Assembly (NCBI RefSeq): GCF_009497155.1
Contig: NZ_WINI01000004.1
Location: 248,001 to 312,000, forward strand
Reading direction: 5' to 3'
Source of the DNA: Glaciimonas soli
GTDB lineage: Bacteria; Pseudomonadota; Gammaproteobacteria; Burkholderiales; Burkholderiaceae_D
DNA length: 64,000 bases
The notes below the pieces were generated by a model. It saw only the letters and a program-made list of their open reading frames with translations, did no database searches and was not told where the DNA came from. Shown here in pieces: positions 44,964 to 55,308 of this stretch. Position numbers and translations under genes: made by a program. The first letter of the stretch is position 1. Each line of letters begins with the position of its first letter.

Positions 44964-46697
44964 TTACATACGCTCCGGCGCAGATACGCCAATCAACGCC
45001 AAGCCATTGCGTAATACCTGGCGCGTTGCCACCATCAATGCCAGACGCGCCATTTTGAGCGCCTCGTCATCCACCAGAGTGCGTTCAGCATTGTAGTAGC
45101 TATGCAATTCGCCAGCCAGATCGCGCAGATAAAATGCAACCTGATGTGGACCCAGCTCATCCAACGCGTGTTGTAGCATATCTGGATAAGCAGCCAGTTT
45201 TGCCATCAGCAAAGCTTCACGCGGTGCGGTCAGCGGAGTCAGATCAACCGTATTAAGTACCGCTTCGCTTCCAGTCCATTGTCTTAAAATAGAGCAAATC
45301 CGCGCATGCGCATATTGCACGTTATACACGGGGTTTTCGTCCGATTGTGCCAACGCTTGATCGACATCGAACACAAACTCGGTATCGGCTTTGCGTGAGA
45401 TCAAGAAGAATCGCACCGCATCGCGTCCGCGTACCAAATCCTGATTGCCGTTTTCGTCGACCGCATCGCCGGCGGACCACTCGATCAAATCGCGCAAAGT
45501 GACGTAAGAACCGGCACGTTTGGAAATTTTCACTTCCTCGCCGCCCTTCATCACTGTCACCATTTTGTGCAGCACGTAATCAGGATAGCCCTGTGGGATA
45601 CCAACGTCGGCGGCTTGTAAACCAGCGCGTACGCGGGCGATAGTGCCGTGATGATCACTGCCCTGGACGTTGATCGCTTGTCCAAAACCCCTCTGCCATT
45701 TGACAATGTGGTACGCGACGTCAGGCACAAAATACGTGTAAGTACCGTCGGACTTTTTCATCACGCGGTCTTTGTCATCACCGTAGTCGGTAGTGCGCAG
45801 CCACAAAGCACCATCTAGCTCATAGGTTTTCCCTGCCGCGATCAAGGCTTCCACTGCTGCATTGACTTTGCCATCCTGATATAACGACGATTCCAGATAG
45901 TAGTTATCAAACTTGACGCCAAATGCCTGCAAGTCCAGATCTTGCTCACGACGCAAGTAAGTAACCGCAAACGGGCGAATTGATTCAAGATCGTCGATAT
46001 CGCCGCTTGCCGTTACCGGAGCTCCATTACTGGCAGCGACGGTTTTCTTCGCCAGAAAGTCTTGTGCAATCTCAGCAATATAATCGCCGTTGTAAGCCGA
46101 TTCCGGCCAATCCGCATCGCCGGGTTTCAGACCACGGCCGCGCGCTTGCACTGAATTTGCCAAGGTCGCAATTTGTACGCCTGCATCGTTGTAATAGAAT
46201 TCTCGCGTGACCGCATAGCCTTGCGCTTGAAACAAAGCCGACATCGCATCGCCCAACGCACCCTGACGGCCATGACCGACATGCAAAGGGCCAGTTGGAT
46301 TGGCGGAGACAAATTCCACCATTACTTTTTTGCCCGCGCCAGATGTGCTCTTGCCAAATTCTGCACCTTCACGCAATACCGCTTTGACCACTTCCTGTTT
46401 GGCCGCGTCAGTCAGACGCAAATTAATAAATCCAGGGCCAGCGATGTCAGCCGAGGCGATCAAATTCGCGCCAGCGCGGTTCGCCAGTACTGCGGCGACC
46501 AGAGTCTGCGCCAGTTCACGCGGATTTTTTTTCAAAGGCTTGGCCAACTGCATGGCAATGTTGCAAGCAATATCGCCATGCGACGGATCGCGCGGACGCT
46601 CCAGCGTCACCGCTGGTTGCAGACCTGAGTCAAGCACAATAGGCTGCAAAGCGTCGTTGAAAAGGTCGATGATCTGTTGTTTTTGTTGAGCGAGCAT
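44964..46697 (-). CDS. argS: Arginyl-tRNA synthetase
   Basis: This protein of about 577 residues has the class I HIGH motif as [13 protein letters not shown] within [37 protein letters not shown] (KMSKS-like) and the C-terminal anticodon-binding DALR domain ([12 protein letters not shown] ... [24 protein letters not shown]). It charges tRNA-Arg. ATG 46697 ([10 protein letters not shown]) gives normal length; an in-frame GTG at 46760 would add an unusual extension. Confidence 0.95.
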   Translation of the reverse strand: MLAQQKQQIIDLFNDALQPIVLDSGLQPAVTLERPRDPSHGDIACNIAMQLAKPLKKNPRELAQTLVAAVLANRAGANLIASADIAGPGFINLRLTDAAKQEVVKAVLREGAEFGKSTSGAGKKVMVEFVSANPTGPLHVGHGRQGALGDAMSALFQAQGYAVTREFYYNDAGVQIATLANSVQARGRGLKPGDADWPESAYNGDYIAEIAQDFLAKKTVAASNGAPVTASGDIDDLESIRPFAVTYLRREQDLDLQAFGVKFDNYYLESSLYQDGKVNAAVEALIAAGKTYELDGALWLRTTDYGDDKDRVMKKSDGTYTYFVPDVAYHIVKWQRGFGQAINVQGSDHHGTIARVRAGLQAADVGIPQGYPDYVLHKMVTVMKGGEEVKISKRAGSYVTLRDLIEWSAGDAVDENGNQDLVRGRDAVRFFLISRKADTEFVFDVDQALAQSDENPVYNVQYAHARICSILRQWTGSEAVLNTVDLTPLTAPREALLMAKLAAYPDMLQHALDELGPHQVAFYLRDLAGELHSYYNAERTLVDDEALKMARLALMVATRQVLRNGLALIGVSAPERM

Positions 46698-46946
46698 AGG
46701 ATAGCAATCAATAAATATAAGCAAAATACGGCAATCGACGATTATACCGGCTTGCAACACCGTATAAGTAATGCTGTGTAACTATGCTGATAAAACATGC
46801 ATATAGCATCCCGCTTTCGCAGAAGCCGCGATCATCTGTTAACTAGTCACCTTCTTACTTAGAGATAATGCCGCTAATAGCATCTTGTCTGCAAGCACCA
46901 AAAACTGCTGCTAAGATGCGCTTCTAATTTTTAGTTTGGAGTCACA

Positions 46947-47531
46947 ATGACACGTACTGCCGATTACCCTATCAATCCCCAATTTGTTAACCGTTGGTCG
47001 CCACGCGCCTACACCAATGAAGAAATGAGTGAAACCGAGTTATTCACGATTCTGGAAGCCGCACGCTGGGCGCCATCGTCCTACAATGCGCAACCGTGGC
47101 GCTTTGTTTTTGCCCGCCGTGGAACGCCACATTGGACAAAATTGCTCGGCTTGTTAAATGAATTCAATCGCAGCTGGGCAGAAAATGCCTCTGCTTTGGT
47201 CATCGTTTTATCCAAAACCACTTTCGCGGCACCTGGAACCACAGAAGAAAAGCCAGCACCAACACATTCTTTCGATGCTGGTTCGGCCTGGGGTTATCTG
47301 GCACTACAAGCGAGCTTATCCGGCTGGTACGCGCACGGCATGGCTGGATTCGACAAAGAAAAAACGCGTATTGATTTGGCTATTCCTGCTCACTTCGCCA
47401 TCGAAGCAGCAGTAGCGATCGGAAAACTTGGCGACAAAGCAACGCTGCCAGAGCATTTGCAAAAAGGCGAAACACCTAGCCCTCGTTTGCCGTTGACCGC
47501 GCTGGTTTCGGAAGGCACGTTTACCGCGTAA
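46947..47531 (+). CDS. Nitroreductase-family protein
   Basis: This 194-residue FMN-dependent reductase has RWSPRAYTNEEMSETELFTILEAARWAPSSYNAQPWRFVFA, FDAGSAWGYLALQASLSGWYAHGMAGF and a C-terminal AIGKLGDKATLPEHLQK. A GGAG ribosome-binding site precedes ATG 46947. The substrate is unknown; nitro or quinone compounds are typical. Confidence 0.9.
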   Translation: MTRTADYPINPQFVNRWSPRAYTNEEMSETELFTILEAARWAPSSYNAQPWRFVFARRGTPHWTKLLGLLNEFNRSWAENASALVIVLSKTTFAAPGTTEEKPAPTHSFDAGSAWGYLALQASLSGWYAHGMAGFDKEKTRIDLAIPAHFAIEAAVAIGKLGDKATLPEHLQKGETPSPRLPLTALVSEGTFTA

Positions 47532-47854
47532 ATTTGTACAGCATCAAGCGCAATCTGGGCTTGATGCTTTTTCTATGTATCTCCATCAAACTCCCGCATT
47601 TTAACTCCTATATCGCTCAACTCCTTCCATCTCACCATTTTTCACTATAACGCGCTTCGCCTTCTGAAAAATCTTTGGTTACCCGGCGTCAAATCCTATC
47701 GATTGCGTGTTAACTGGTTTCGTTAAAAAGATGATGACTTAACAGCGTTGATAGACCTGGTGATGCAGGCTGGCAACAACACTTCGCCAATTCCGGTTAC
47801 ACAGTATTACGCAATTCACACTCTTGACATAATCGGTCACTATGCTGACACATT
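47532..47854. other. Intergenic stretch with a terminator
   Basis: A hairpin GCATCAAGC (47541-47549)/GCTTGATGC (47559-47567) with a following T-run terminates the nitroreductase gene. The remaining ~290 bp contain no convincing gene. A TTGACA hexamer at 47824-47829 is present, but no clear -10 lies at ordinary spacing. Confidence 0.55.
47541..47573 (+). terminator. Rho-independent terminator after the nitroreductase gene
   Basis: GCATCAAGC (47541-47549) pairs with GCTTGATGC (47559-47567) across a 9-nt loop and is followed by TTTTTC. Confidence 0.85.
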
Positions 47855-49105
47855 ATGTTTAGTACAACCGAACCTTCCCATCATGTCCCTCATGCCACCC
47901 CAGCAATGCGCAAGATACTCATACTAAGCGTCTCAGCCGGCAGCGGCCACATGCGCGCTGCCGAGGCAATCAAAGCATATGCAACAGAATTCCCCGATGT
48001 CGAAGCGGTGCATCTGGATGCGATGGATTATGTTTCCAGCGGCTTTCGTTCCATTTACACGGACTTTTACCTGCATTTGGTCAATCGCCACCCCGCTGTA
48101 TGGGGTTACGTTTATCAAAAAAGCGACAATGCGCTGCCTAGTGCCACCATGCAAAAATTGCGTCGCGCGATGGAACGCCTTAGTACACGCGCACTACGCG
48201 CCGCGATCAACGATCATGCTCCTGAAGCAATTATTTGCACCCATTTCCTGCCCGCTGAAATGCTGGCGCGTGAAATCGCCAATTTGCGCATGACTTGCCC
48301 GGTATGGGTGCAAGTAACCGACTTTGATTTGCATAGCATGTGGTTGCAACCGCATATGCAGGGTTATTTTGCTGCCAGCGAGGAGATCGCTTTTCGCATG
48401 GCGAGCAAAGGTGTCAATCCAGCAGCGATACACATTAGCGGTATCCCCATCATGCCCGCATTTGCACAGCCGCTAGATCGCGCCCATTGCGCGGCGACTT
48501 TCGGACTCGACGCCAGACGTCCGATAGTGCTGATGATGTCGGGTGGTGCGGGTATCGGCGGCGTCGATAAAACGGTACAGCGCTTGCTGAGCATGGATGG
48601 CAACTTTCAATTGCTGGCCGTAGCAGGGAAAAATGTCGAATTGCTAGCGAATTTGCAGCAAATCGCGGACAAACATCCGCATCGCTTACGCGCGCTCGGT
48701 TTTACGCAGCAAATTGAGCAATTGATGGCATGTGCTGATCTGGCCATTACCAAACCCGGCGGCTTAACGACCTCGGAATGTCTGGCAATGGGCGTGCCGA
48801 TGATTATTCATTCGCCGATTCCCGGACAAGAAGAACGCAACGCCGATTATTTACTAGAACAAGGCGCTGCGCTCAAAGCGGTTGATTTAAGCGCTCTGGA
48901 ATATCGTCTGAATGTCCTGTTACAGCATCCGCATTTGCTGGCGCAGTTACGCAGCCGCAGCCAAGCTTTAGGTCGGCCACATGCGGGGCGGACCGTGCTG
49001 CACACTGTACTGCAACAGCTGGAAAGCAAGTCGCAGCAGAGGATTCGTAAAACCGACCATGTGCCACACTCTTCCACGTCGGTCGAAGATGCCGTAACGA
49101 TATAA
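47855..49105 (+). CDS. Glycosyltransferase, MGDG-synthase/UgtP-like
   Basis: This 416-residue GT28-type protein has the N-terminal ILSVSAGSGHMRAAEAIKAYATEFPDVEAVHLDAMDY, as in monogalactosyldiacylglycerol synthase and Bacillus UgtP. The C-terminal nucleotide-sugar site is LMMSGGAGIGGVDKTVQRLL ... LALGFTQQIEQLMACADLAITKPGGLTTSECLAMGVPMI. It likely transfers a sugar from UDP-hexose to diacylglycerol. ATG 47855 is used; ATG 47906 is possible. The downstream membrane protein gene is likely in the same operon. Confidence 0.85.
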   Translation: MFSTTEPSHHVPHATPAMRKILILSVSAGSGHMRAAEAIKAYATEFPDVEAVHLDAMDYVSSGFRSIYTDFYLHLVNRHPAVWGYVYQKSDNALPSATMQKLRRAMERLSTRALRAAINDHAPEAIICTHFLPAEMLAREIANLRMTCPVWVQVTDFDLHSMWLQPHMQGYFAASEEIAFRMASKGVNPAAIHISGIPIMPAFAQPLDRAHCAATFGLDARRPIVLMMSGGAGIGGVDKTVQRLLSMDGNFQLLAVAGKNVELLANLQQIADKHPHRLRALGFTQQIEQLMACADLAITKPGGLTTSECLAMGVPMIIHSPIPGQEERNADYLLEQGAALKAVDLSALEYRLNVLLQHPHLLAQLRSRSQALGRPHAGRTVLHTVLQQLESKSQQRIRKTDHVPHSSTSVEDAVTI

Positions 49106-49123
49106 TTTTAATAATAATTCATC

Positions 49124-49666
49124 ATGCCCGTAACTGATCAAAATCCACATCCTAAACTCAGGCTATGCCTTATGCTGTTCTGGGTCCTTTTGCTGGCGTA
49201 TTTTTTCGCCAATGTAGAAATTCAAATTGAAGGCGGTCATGGCTGGGCCACCAGCTTACCGACCTGGCGCATAGAGCATCACTGGCTACTCGATATTTTT
49301 TGGGGTGGTCGCGCCATGACCGGCTATCACGCGTGGGTATTTCCTTTTATTGCGCTGATGTTTCATTATCCGATTTTCTTCCATGATCGCTGGAATTGGC
49401 GCACTGAAGCACGTATTTTCGCCTCTATCATGGTGTTCTGGATTGCCGAAGACTGGCTTTGGTTTTTGATCAACCCGGCTTTTGGTTTAGGACGCTTTAA
49501 CCCGACCGATGTGCCATGGCATAAAGTCTGGCTGGGGCCTGTGCCAATTGATTATTGGGTGTACTCGATTATCGCGATATTGTTGTTATGGCTGGCAGAG
49601 CGTAAAGTCCTTCCCCGAAAAGTCACTGTCAAACTATCGCCATTGCGTGACGGCGATCAAGTTTAA
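49124..49666 (+). CDS. Uncharacterised four-helix membrane protein
   Basis: This 180-residue protein has about four hydrophobic segments (LMLFWVLLLAYFFANVEI, MTGYHAWVFPFIALMFHYPIFF, IFASIMVFWIAEDWLWFLINPAF, YWVYSIIAILLLWLAE). It is rich in aromatic and His residues (HHWLLDIFWGGRAMTGYHAW). I do not recognise the family. It starts 18 bp after the glycosyltransferase gene and probably belongs to the same operon; a link to glycolipid handling is only a guess. Confidence 0.75.
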   Translation: MPVTDQNPHPKLRLCLMLFWVLLLAYFFANVEIQIEGGHGWATSLPTWRIEHHWLLDIFWGGRAMTGYHAWVFPFIALMFHYPIFFHDRWNWRTEARIFASIMVFWIAEDWLWFLINPAFGLGRFNPTDVPWHKVWLGPVPIDYWVYSIIAILLLWLAERKVLPRKVTVKLSPLRDGDQV

Positions 49667-49724
49667 TGTCGTTTTTATGCCTGCAACTGCGTGATGTCAT
49701 GCACAACTTCAGTAACTGAATAAA

Positions 49725-49760
49725 AAACAGGCGAAGTACATTTCTGTACTCCGCCTGTTT
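49725..49760. terminator. Bidirectional terminator
   Basis: AAACAGGCG (49725-49733) pairs with CGCCTGTTT (49752-49760), with an inner AGTAC/GTACT pairing. It lies between the convergent membrane-protein gene and the ybdD-cstA operon. Confidence 0.88.
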
Positions 49761-49777
49761 TATTTACATCAACAACT

Positions 49778-49972
49778 TTAACAACACTTCCCTACCCCAC
49801 CAGCATATCGCGCTTCCTGACGCTCGCGGAAAAACTCTTCATATGTCATCACAGGTTTGTCTGGATGCATTTTTTCCATGTGCGCCACATAAGTGCTGTA
49901 TTCCGGTATGCCGACCATCAGTCGCATGGTTTGCCCGAGATAGCGACCTGCTTTGGCTAATTCATCTAACAT
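49778..49972 (-). CDS. ybdD: YbdD/YjiX family protein
   Basis: This 64-residue protein matches the small family encoded beside cstA (DUF466): LGQTMRLMVGIPEYSTYVAHMEKMHPDKPVMTYEEFFRERQEARYAGG, ending GVGKCC. It is downstream of cstA in the same operon. It is thought to accompany the CstA/YjiY pyruvate or peptide uptake systems; its own role is unknown. Confidence 0.92.
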   Translation of the reverse strand: MLDELAKAGRYLGQTMRLMVGIPEYSTYVAHMEKMHPDKPVMTYEEFFRERQEARYAGGVGKCC

Positions 49973-49995
49973 TATTGACTCCTTACCACCGTTCT

Positions 49996-52065
49996 TTATG
50001 CGCCACTGACATTCGCAGGAAACGCTTCAAATGGTGTTTCTTTAGTTGTCGGCTTGTTGTTAGCACGTGCCACCATGATAGTCCGAATACCAAATACCAG
50101 CACGGCAAGCACGACCGCCATAAAGAAACCCGCCAACGCAGCATCGACATAATCATTAAATATGATTTGCTGCATTTCGGCCATGGATTTGGCCGGTGCC
50201 AATAGCTTGCCGTCAGCCAGTGCGTCCTTATATTTGGCGACGTGCGACAAGAAGCCTATGCGTGGATTCGCGTCGAATATTTTTTGCCAGCCAGCAGTCA
50301 GCGTACAAATCAACAACCAGATGGTCGGTACTATCGTGACCCAGGCAAAGCGTTCGCGCTTCATTTTGAACAGAACACACGTACCCAGGATCAGCGCAAT
50401 TGCCGCCAGCATTTGATTGGCAATACCAAACAACGGCCATAAAGTATTGATACCGCCGAGTGGGTCCACCACGCCTTGGTACAAGAAATAACCCCATGCG
50501 GCGACACATAAACCGGTAGCAATCAGGTTGGCAGGCAAGGAAGACATGTTTTTCATCGACGGCACAAAAGTACCCATCAAATCCTGCAACATGAAGCGGC
50601 CGGCACGCGTACCAGCGTCAACCGCCGTCAAGATAAACAAGGCTTCAAACAAAATCGCGAAGTGGTACCAGAACGCCATCATGACCTGACCGCCGCCAAT
50701 GCCGGACAAAATATGCGCCATACCAACTGCCAGAGTGGGCGCGCCACCCGCACGAGAAATAATACTGTGCTCACCGACATCTTTGGCCACTTGCAAGATC
50801 ATGTCCGGCGTGACGTAAAAACCCCATTGCGAAACAGCTGTCGCCGCCGATTGTGCGGTGGTGCCAATCAATGCACCTGGGCTATTCATCACAAAATAGA
50901 TACCCGGTTCGATCACCGATGCGGCAATCAACGCCATGATGGCGACAAACGACTCCATCAACATCGCACCATAACCAATGAAACGCGCGTGGCTTTCGTT
51001 TTCCAGCATTTTCGGTGTTGTGCCAGATGAAATCAATGCATGGAAACCAGAGACCGCACCACAGGCAATCGTGATGAACAGGAATGGGAACAAGCTGCCT
51101 GACCAGACCGGACCGGAACCATCGATAAATTTGGTAAACGCTGGCATTTTCAACTCAGGCGAAACCACCACGATACCGATAGCAAGTGCCAGTATCGTAC
51201 CGATCTTGAGGAAGGTCGATAAGTAATCGCGTGGTGCCAGCAATAACCACACCGGTAATACGGAAGCAATAAAACCGTAACCGATCAGCATCCAGGTTAA
51301 CTCTACGCCAGTGAAACTGAACATCGCGCTTAAGTCTGGATGATTGTTCACATACTGCCCACCGAACAGTGCGCCCATCAACAAAATGAAACCTATGATA
51401 GAGACTTCACCGATATGGCCGGGACGAATGTAGCGGGTATAAATTCCCATGAATAATGCAATAGGAATCGTCGCTGCCACAGTGAAAGTGCCCCAAGGCG
51501 AATTTGTCAGCGCTTTGACCACGATCAAGGCCAGCACAGCCAAAATAATCACCATGATCATGAAGGCGCCAAACAAGGCAATAACCCCCGGTACTTCACC
51601 CAACTCCGATTTGACCAAATCACCTAAAGAACGGCCATCACGGCGGGTCGAGATAAACAGCACCACGAAATCTTGCACCGCGCCAGCAAACACCACACCG
51701 GCCAGTATCCACAGCATGCCAGGCAAATACCCCATTTGCGCCGCCAACACCGGACCCACTAACGGTCCCGCCCCCGCAATCGCCGCAAAGTGATGACCGA
51801 ACAAAACAACCTTGTTGGTCGGTACGTAATCCAGACCATTGTTATGTTTATAGGCGGGCGTCATGCGCGTTGCGTCTAAGCCCAAAACCTGATCAGCAAT
51901 GTATTTACTGTAAAAACGATACGAGATCAGATACACGCAAACAGCCGCGATCACAATCCAGATTGCACCGATGGATTCGCCGCGATTAACGGCGATGTAG
52001 GCAAAGGCTAATGCACCTAGCAAAGCTAGCGCAAACCAGCCTAATTTAGATAAAACACGATTCAT
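49996..52065 (-). CDS. cstA: Carbon starvation protein CstA
   Basis: This 689-residue membrane protein has many hydrophobic segments and the CstA pattern: GLDATRMTPAYKHNNGLDYVPTNKVVLFGHHFAAIAGAGPLVGPVLAAQMGYLPGMLWILAGVVFAGAVQDFVVLF near the N-terminus and CGAVSGFHALISSGTTPKMLENE in the middle. CstA-family proteins import pyruvate or peptides and are induced by carbon starvation. The N-terminal half holds the conserved core. Confidence 0.96.
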   Translation of the reverse strand: MNRVLSKLGWFALALLGALAFAYIAVNRGESIGAIWIVIAAVCVYLISYRFYSKYIADQVLGLDATRMTPAYKHNNGLDYVPTNKVVLFGHHFAAIAGAGPLVGPVLAAQMGYLPGMLWILAGVVFAGAVQDFVVLFISTRRDGRSLGDLVKSELGEVPGVIALFGAFMIMVIILAVLALIVVKALTNSPWGTFTVAATIPIALFMGIYTRYIRPGHIGEVSIIGFILLMGALFGGQYVNNHPDLSAMFSFTGVELTWMLIGYGFIASVLPVWLLLAPRDYLSTFLKIGTILALAIGIVVVSPELKMPAFTKFIDGSGPVWSGSLFPFLFITIACGAVSGFHALISSGTTPKMLENESHARFIGYGAMLMESFVAIMALIAASVIEPGIYFVMNSPGALIGTTAQSAATAVSQWGFYVTPDMILQVAKDVGEHSIISRAGGAPTLAVGMAHILSGIGGGQVMMAFWYHFAILFEALFILTAVDAGTRAGRFMLQDLMGTFVPSMKNMSSLPANLIATGLCVAAWGYFLYQGVVDPLGGINTLWPLFGIANQMLAAIALILGTCVLFKMKRERFAWVTIVPTIWLLICTLTAGWQKIFDANPRIGFLSHVAKYKDALADGKLLAPAKSMAEMQQIIFNDYVDAALAGFFMAVVLAVLVFGIRTIMVARANNKPTTKETPFEAFPANVSGA

Positions 52066-52201
52066 ATTTCTCCCCCGTATGGGCCTCGTTATTAACTATT
52101 TTTGTTTATGGTGTCGTTTACTCAGCTTAAGGAATAAGCATTCAGCAGAACAATTCTAGCGCGAACGCACCATCATTGCGCATCAAATTCACCGTCAGAA
52201 T

Positions 52202-52672
52202 TTAACCCAGTCGGCCTTCCTCTGCCAATTCCCGAATCACGCGTATGGTGTCGTTATCGGCCTCTTCATACGCCGAGCAACGGAACTGGTTATAAAGCTT
52301 TTCTTCCTCGCTAACTTCATCGGTAGCGTTATCCTCATAGGAAAAAAGTACGCGAAATGCTGACGGCTGCGGTTCCTCTATCGTCATAGTCATGTGGGAG
52401 CCTTCGATATCCAATTGTTTAGGCACCTCATAATGCACATGCGATTGCGACGTATAAGTAACGATGTCGCGTATCGTTACCTGACCATATCGACACTCCC
52501 GCGTTACGGAGTTCGTGGTGTGATCGAATAATTGACAATCGTCCAGATGCGCGACAAACAGCCTCGGCTCTTCCGCACGAAGAACCAGTCCGTGCCATAA
52601 CTGGGTGCGTGTTAATGGCATGATTTCTGGGTGTGATGGATCGTTAATTACGATCAAATGTTCAAATTTCAT
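52202..52672 (-). CDS. DUF1857-like SRPBCC protein
   Basis: This 156-residue protein begins MKFEHLIVINDPSHPEIMPLTRTQLWHGLVLRAEEPRLFVAHLDDCQ, typical of the AtaL-like/DUF1857 branch of the SRPBCC (Bet v 1) fold. The fold suggests binding of a hydrophobic ligand. The function is unknown. No operon partner is adjacent on the same strand. Confidence 0.83.
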   Translation of the reverse strand: MKFEHLIVINDPSHPEIMPLTRTQLWHGLVLRAEEPRLFVAHLDDCQLFDHTTNSVTRECRYGQVTIRDIVTYTSQSHVHYEVPKQLDIEGSHMTMTIEEPQPSAFRVLFSYEDNATDEVSEEEKLYNQFRCSAYEEADNDTIRVIRELAEEGRLG

Positions 52673-52720
52673 GATGTGTTTAAAGCTGTAAAGTTGTGAG
52701 ATGAGGGGATTGTCCCATAA

Positions 52721-52810
52721 GTAAGGCCGTATGACTGTTTAGACCAGGCGCGCCGACGCAGACGGTACGGCGAGGAGGAGCAACGACGTATAAATAGTTA
52801 TACGCCTTAC
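52721..52810. mobile_element. MITE-like element, copy A
   Basis: This 90-bp element has about 20-bp terminal inverted repeats (GTAAGGCCGTATGACTGTTTA at the left, mirrored by the right end TAAATAGTTATACGCCTTAC). Its core shares the run CCGACGCAGAC with the copy at 63061-63160. There is no ORF. The two copies together argue for a small non-autonomous mobile element, or a repeat with a regulatory role. Confidence 0.6.
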
Positions 52811-52889
52811 TTACCCGTAGCTGCTTTGCGTATGTGCGACCCTGTTAAAATGGCCGGCTTTACTTTACTCCCTTCTCCTATTCCAGCGC

Positions 52890-54953
52890 ATGTCTTCCAC
52901 TCCCAATTTAGGTATGAACGTCCCGCAGCGCGAGGCCGTCTATTATATGGATGGCCCATGTCTGGTACTGGCCGGCGCAGGTTCTGGCAAAACACGCGTC
53001 ATTACGCAAAAGATTGCGCATCTCATTGAAGATTGCGGCTATGACGCCAAGCATATTGCGGCCCTGACGTTCACCAACAAAGCCGCGACTGAAATGCAGG
53101 AACGGATTGCCAAGTTACTAAAAGAACCAAAACTTGCCAAACATATCACGGTTAGTACCTTTCATTCGCTGGGCGTAAAAATTTTGCGGCAAGAGGCGCG
53201 TGAGTTAGGCCTGAAAGATCGCTTCTCCATCATGGATAGCGATGATTGCTTTTCCATCGTACAAGATTTAGCCGTCACCACCGACAAGCAATTAATACGT
53301 CGGATACAAACTGCGATGTCGTTGTGGAAAAATGGGTTGATCGATCCTGATCAGGCCCTCCAGCAAGCGACTACAGAAGATGAGGCGCAGGCCGCCCGTA
53401 TCTATCTCAGTTATGTGGCAACCTTAAAAGCCTATCAGGCAGTCGATTTCGATGACTTGATCCGTTTGCCGGTGGAACTGTTCCGCAGCAATGAGGCGGT
53501 GCGCGATAAATGGCAACGGCGCTTGCGCTATCTGCTGGTCGATGAATATCAAGATACCAATACTTGCCAGTATGAACTGGTCAAATTGCTGGTAACGGGC
53601 GTCGGCAAAAAACCAATGTTCACGGCAGTGGGAGATGACGATCAGGCGATTTACGCCTGGCGCGGCGCTACCATCGAAAATCTGAAAACACTGCAAGTCG
53701 ACTTCCCTGATTTAAAAGTCATCAAGCTGGAACAAAATTACCGTTCATCGACGCGCATTTTGCAAGCCGCCAATGCCGTCATCGGTAACAATCCCAAATT
53801 GTTTGAAAAAGCTTTGTGGTCAGAACATGGCTTGGGAGATCCGATCAAAGTCATGGCAATGGCCGATGACGAACAAGAGGCGGAGCAAGTTGCCATCATG
53901 TTGTCGGCGCATCGTTTTGAACGACGCGCCAAATTTGCTGATTATGCAATTCTGTACCGTGGCAATCATCAGGCACGCATCTTTGAAAAAGCCTTGCGCC
54001 GCGAGCGCATTCCCTACGTGATGTCTGGTGGGCAGAGCTTTTTTGACCGCGCCGAAATCAAAGACATCATCAGTTATCTGCGCCTGATCGCCAACGAAGA
54101 CGATGATCCAGCCTTCATCCGTGCGATTACTACGCCCAAGCGTGGTGTCGGCCAAGCGACGCTGGAAGCACTCGGCACCGTTGCCGGGCAGTGGCAATGC
54201 TCCTTGTTTGAAGCGGTATTCAAAGGTGGGATTGAGTCAAAATTGACGGAGCGTCAGCTTTATCCTTTGCGTGAATTCTGCAACTTTATCAATCAGTTGG
54301 AAGCGCGCGCCAGTCGCGTAGGTGCCAGCGGCAGCGGTGAAAATGCGGCCGCGGTACTGGACGATATGATGAAGGAAATTAATTACGAAAATTATTTATA
54401 TGACTGCTTCGATGACAGGCAAGCACAAAATAAATGGCAAAACGTCCTCGACTTTACCAACTGGCTAAAAGAAAAAGGCAATGGCGGCAAGGACGGCGAT
54501 AACGAAGAAAAGAATTTGCTGGAATTGACGCAAATGGTGGCCTTAATGTCGATGCTGGAAGGTCGCGATGAAGAACCTGACGCGGTGCGGATGTCGACAT
54601 TGCATGCATCGAAAGGCTTGGAATATCCGCACGTCTTTTTAATCGGCGTCGAAGAAGGTATTTTGCCGCACAAAGGCGATCCCGATGCCCCCATCGAAAC
54701 GCTGGCAGCACGGATAGAAGAAGAGCGTCGCTTAATGTATGTTGGCATCACCCGCGCACAGCGCAGCTTGCATGTGAGTTGGTGCAAGAAGCGCAAACGC
54801 GCTGGTGAAAGTGTGCATTGTGATATGTCGCGCTTTATCAAGGAAATGAAACTTGATGAAGGCGATGCGATGCCAACGGAAGCCGAACAACTGACACCGC
54901 AAGAGCGATTGGCAAAGATGAAGGCGTTGTTACAGACTCCTAAAGTGGCGTAA
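52890..54953 (+). CDS. rep: Rep-like UvrD/PcrA-family DNA helicase
   Basis: This 687-residue SF1 helicase has Walker A GAGSGKT (K34), KAATEMQERIA, VSTFHSLGVKILR, the Walker B LLVDEYQDT (D218-E219), the QAIYAWRGA motif III region, LEQNYRSS, and VRMSTLHASKGLEYPHVFLIGVEEGILPH and EERRLMYVGITRAQR (motifs V/VI). The size suits Rep, a helicase that clears proteins at replication forks; UvrD-like members are slightly longer. The start has no evident ribosome-binding site. Confidence 0.93.
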   Translation: MSSTPNLGMNVPQREAVYYMDGPCLVLAGAGSGKTRVITQKIAHLIEDCGYDAKHIAALTFTNKAATEMQERIAKLLKEPKLAKHITVSTFHSLGVKILRQEARELGLKDRFSIMDSDDCFSIVQDLAVTTDKQLIRRIQTAMSLWKNGLIDPDQALQQATTEDEAQAARIYLSYVATLKAYQAVDFDDLIRLPVELFRSNEAVRDKWQRRLRYLLVDEYQDTNTCQYELVKLLVTGVGKKPMFTAVGDDDQAIYAWRGATIENLKTLQVDFPDLKVIKLEQNYRSSTRILQAANAVIGNNPKLFEKALWSEHGLGDPIKVMAMADDEQEAEQVAIMLSAHRFERRAKFADYAILYRGNHQARIFEKALRRERIPYVMSGGQSFFDRAEIKDIISYLRLIANEDDDPAFIRAITTPKRGVGQATLEALGTVAGQWQCSLFEAVFKGGIESKLTERQLYPLREFCNFINQLEARASRVGASGSGENAAAVLDDMMKEINYENYLYDCFDDRQAQNKWQNVLDFTNWLKEKGNGGKDGDNEEKNLLELTQMVALMSMLEGRDEEPDAVRMSTLHASKGLEYPHVFLIGVEEGILPHKGDPDAPIETLAARIEEERRLMYVGITRAQRSLHVSWCKKRKRAGESVHCDMSRFIKEMKLDEGDAMPTEAEQLTPQERLAKMKALLQTPKVA

Positions 54954-54996
54954 GATTAATCATTCGTCTATCGTAAACCGAAAAGAAAGCACCATC

Positions 54997-55275
54997 ATGA
55001 CCACTGAATCACTCAAGAATGCACTGCAAAAATTACATGCGACGCTGGAAAGCGGCGCGCCTGTTGATGAAAAAACGAAAGAGTTGCTACGCGATCTGGA
55101 TAGTGAAATTCAAGGAATTTTGGCAAAAACTCCTGAGGAAATTGCAGAGCAACCGAATCCGGATAATCCCGTCAGCTTGGTGCAAAGCATCTCTGCCAAC
55201 CTGGCTGCACGCCACCCGCATCTGGAACCAGTGGTTCGCGAAATTGCTACAACCCTGACCAATATGGGTATTTAA
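54997..55275 (+). CDS. DUF4404 family protein
   Basis: This 92-residue helical protein has LKNALQKLHATLESGAPVDEKTKELLRDLDSEIQGIL and a conserved SISANLAARHPHLEPVVREIATTLTNMGI C-terminus, matching DUF4404. It is cytosolic with no known function. It lies 43 bp after the helicase gene, with an AAAGAAAGCACC ribosome-binding site. Confidence 0.85.
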   Translation: MTTESLKNALQKLHATLESGAPVDEKTKELLRDLDSEIQGILAKTPEEIAEQPNPDNPVSLVQSISANLAARHPHLEPVVREIATTLTNMGI

Positions 55276-55308
55276 TTCCGGCGAAAAACTGCCGAGCATA
55301 GTTATTTT

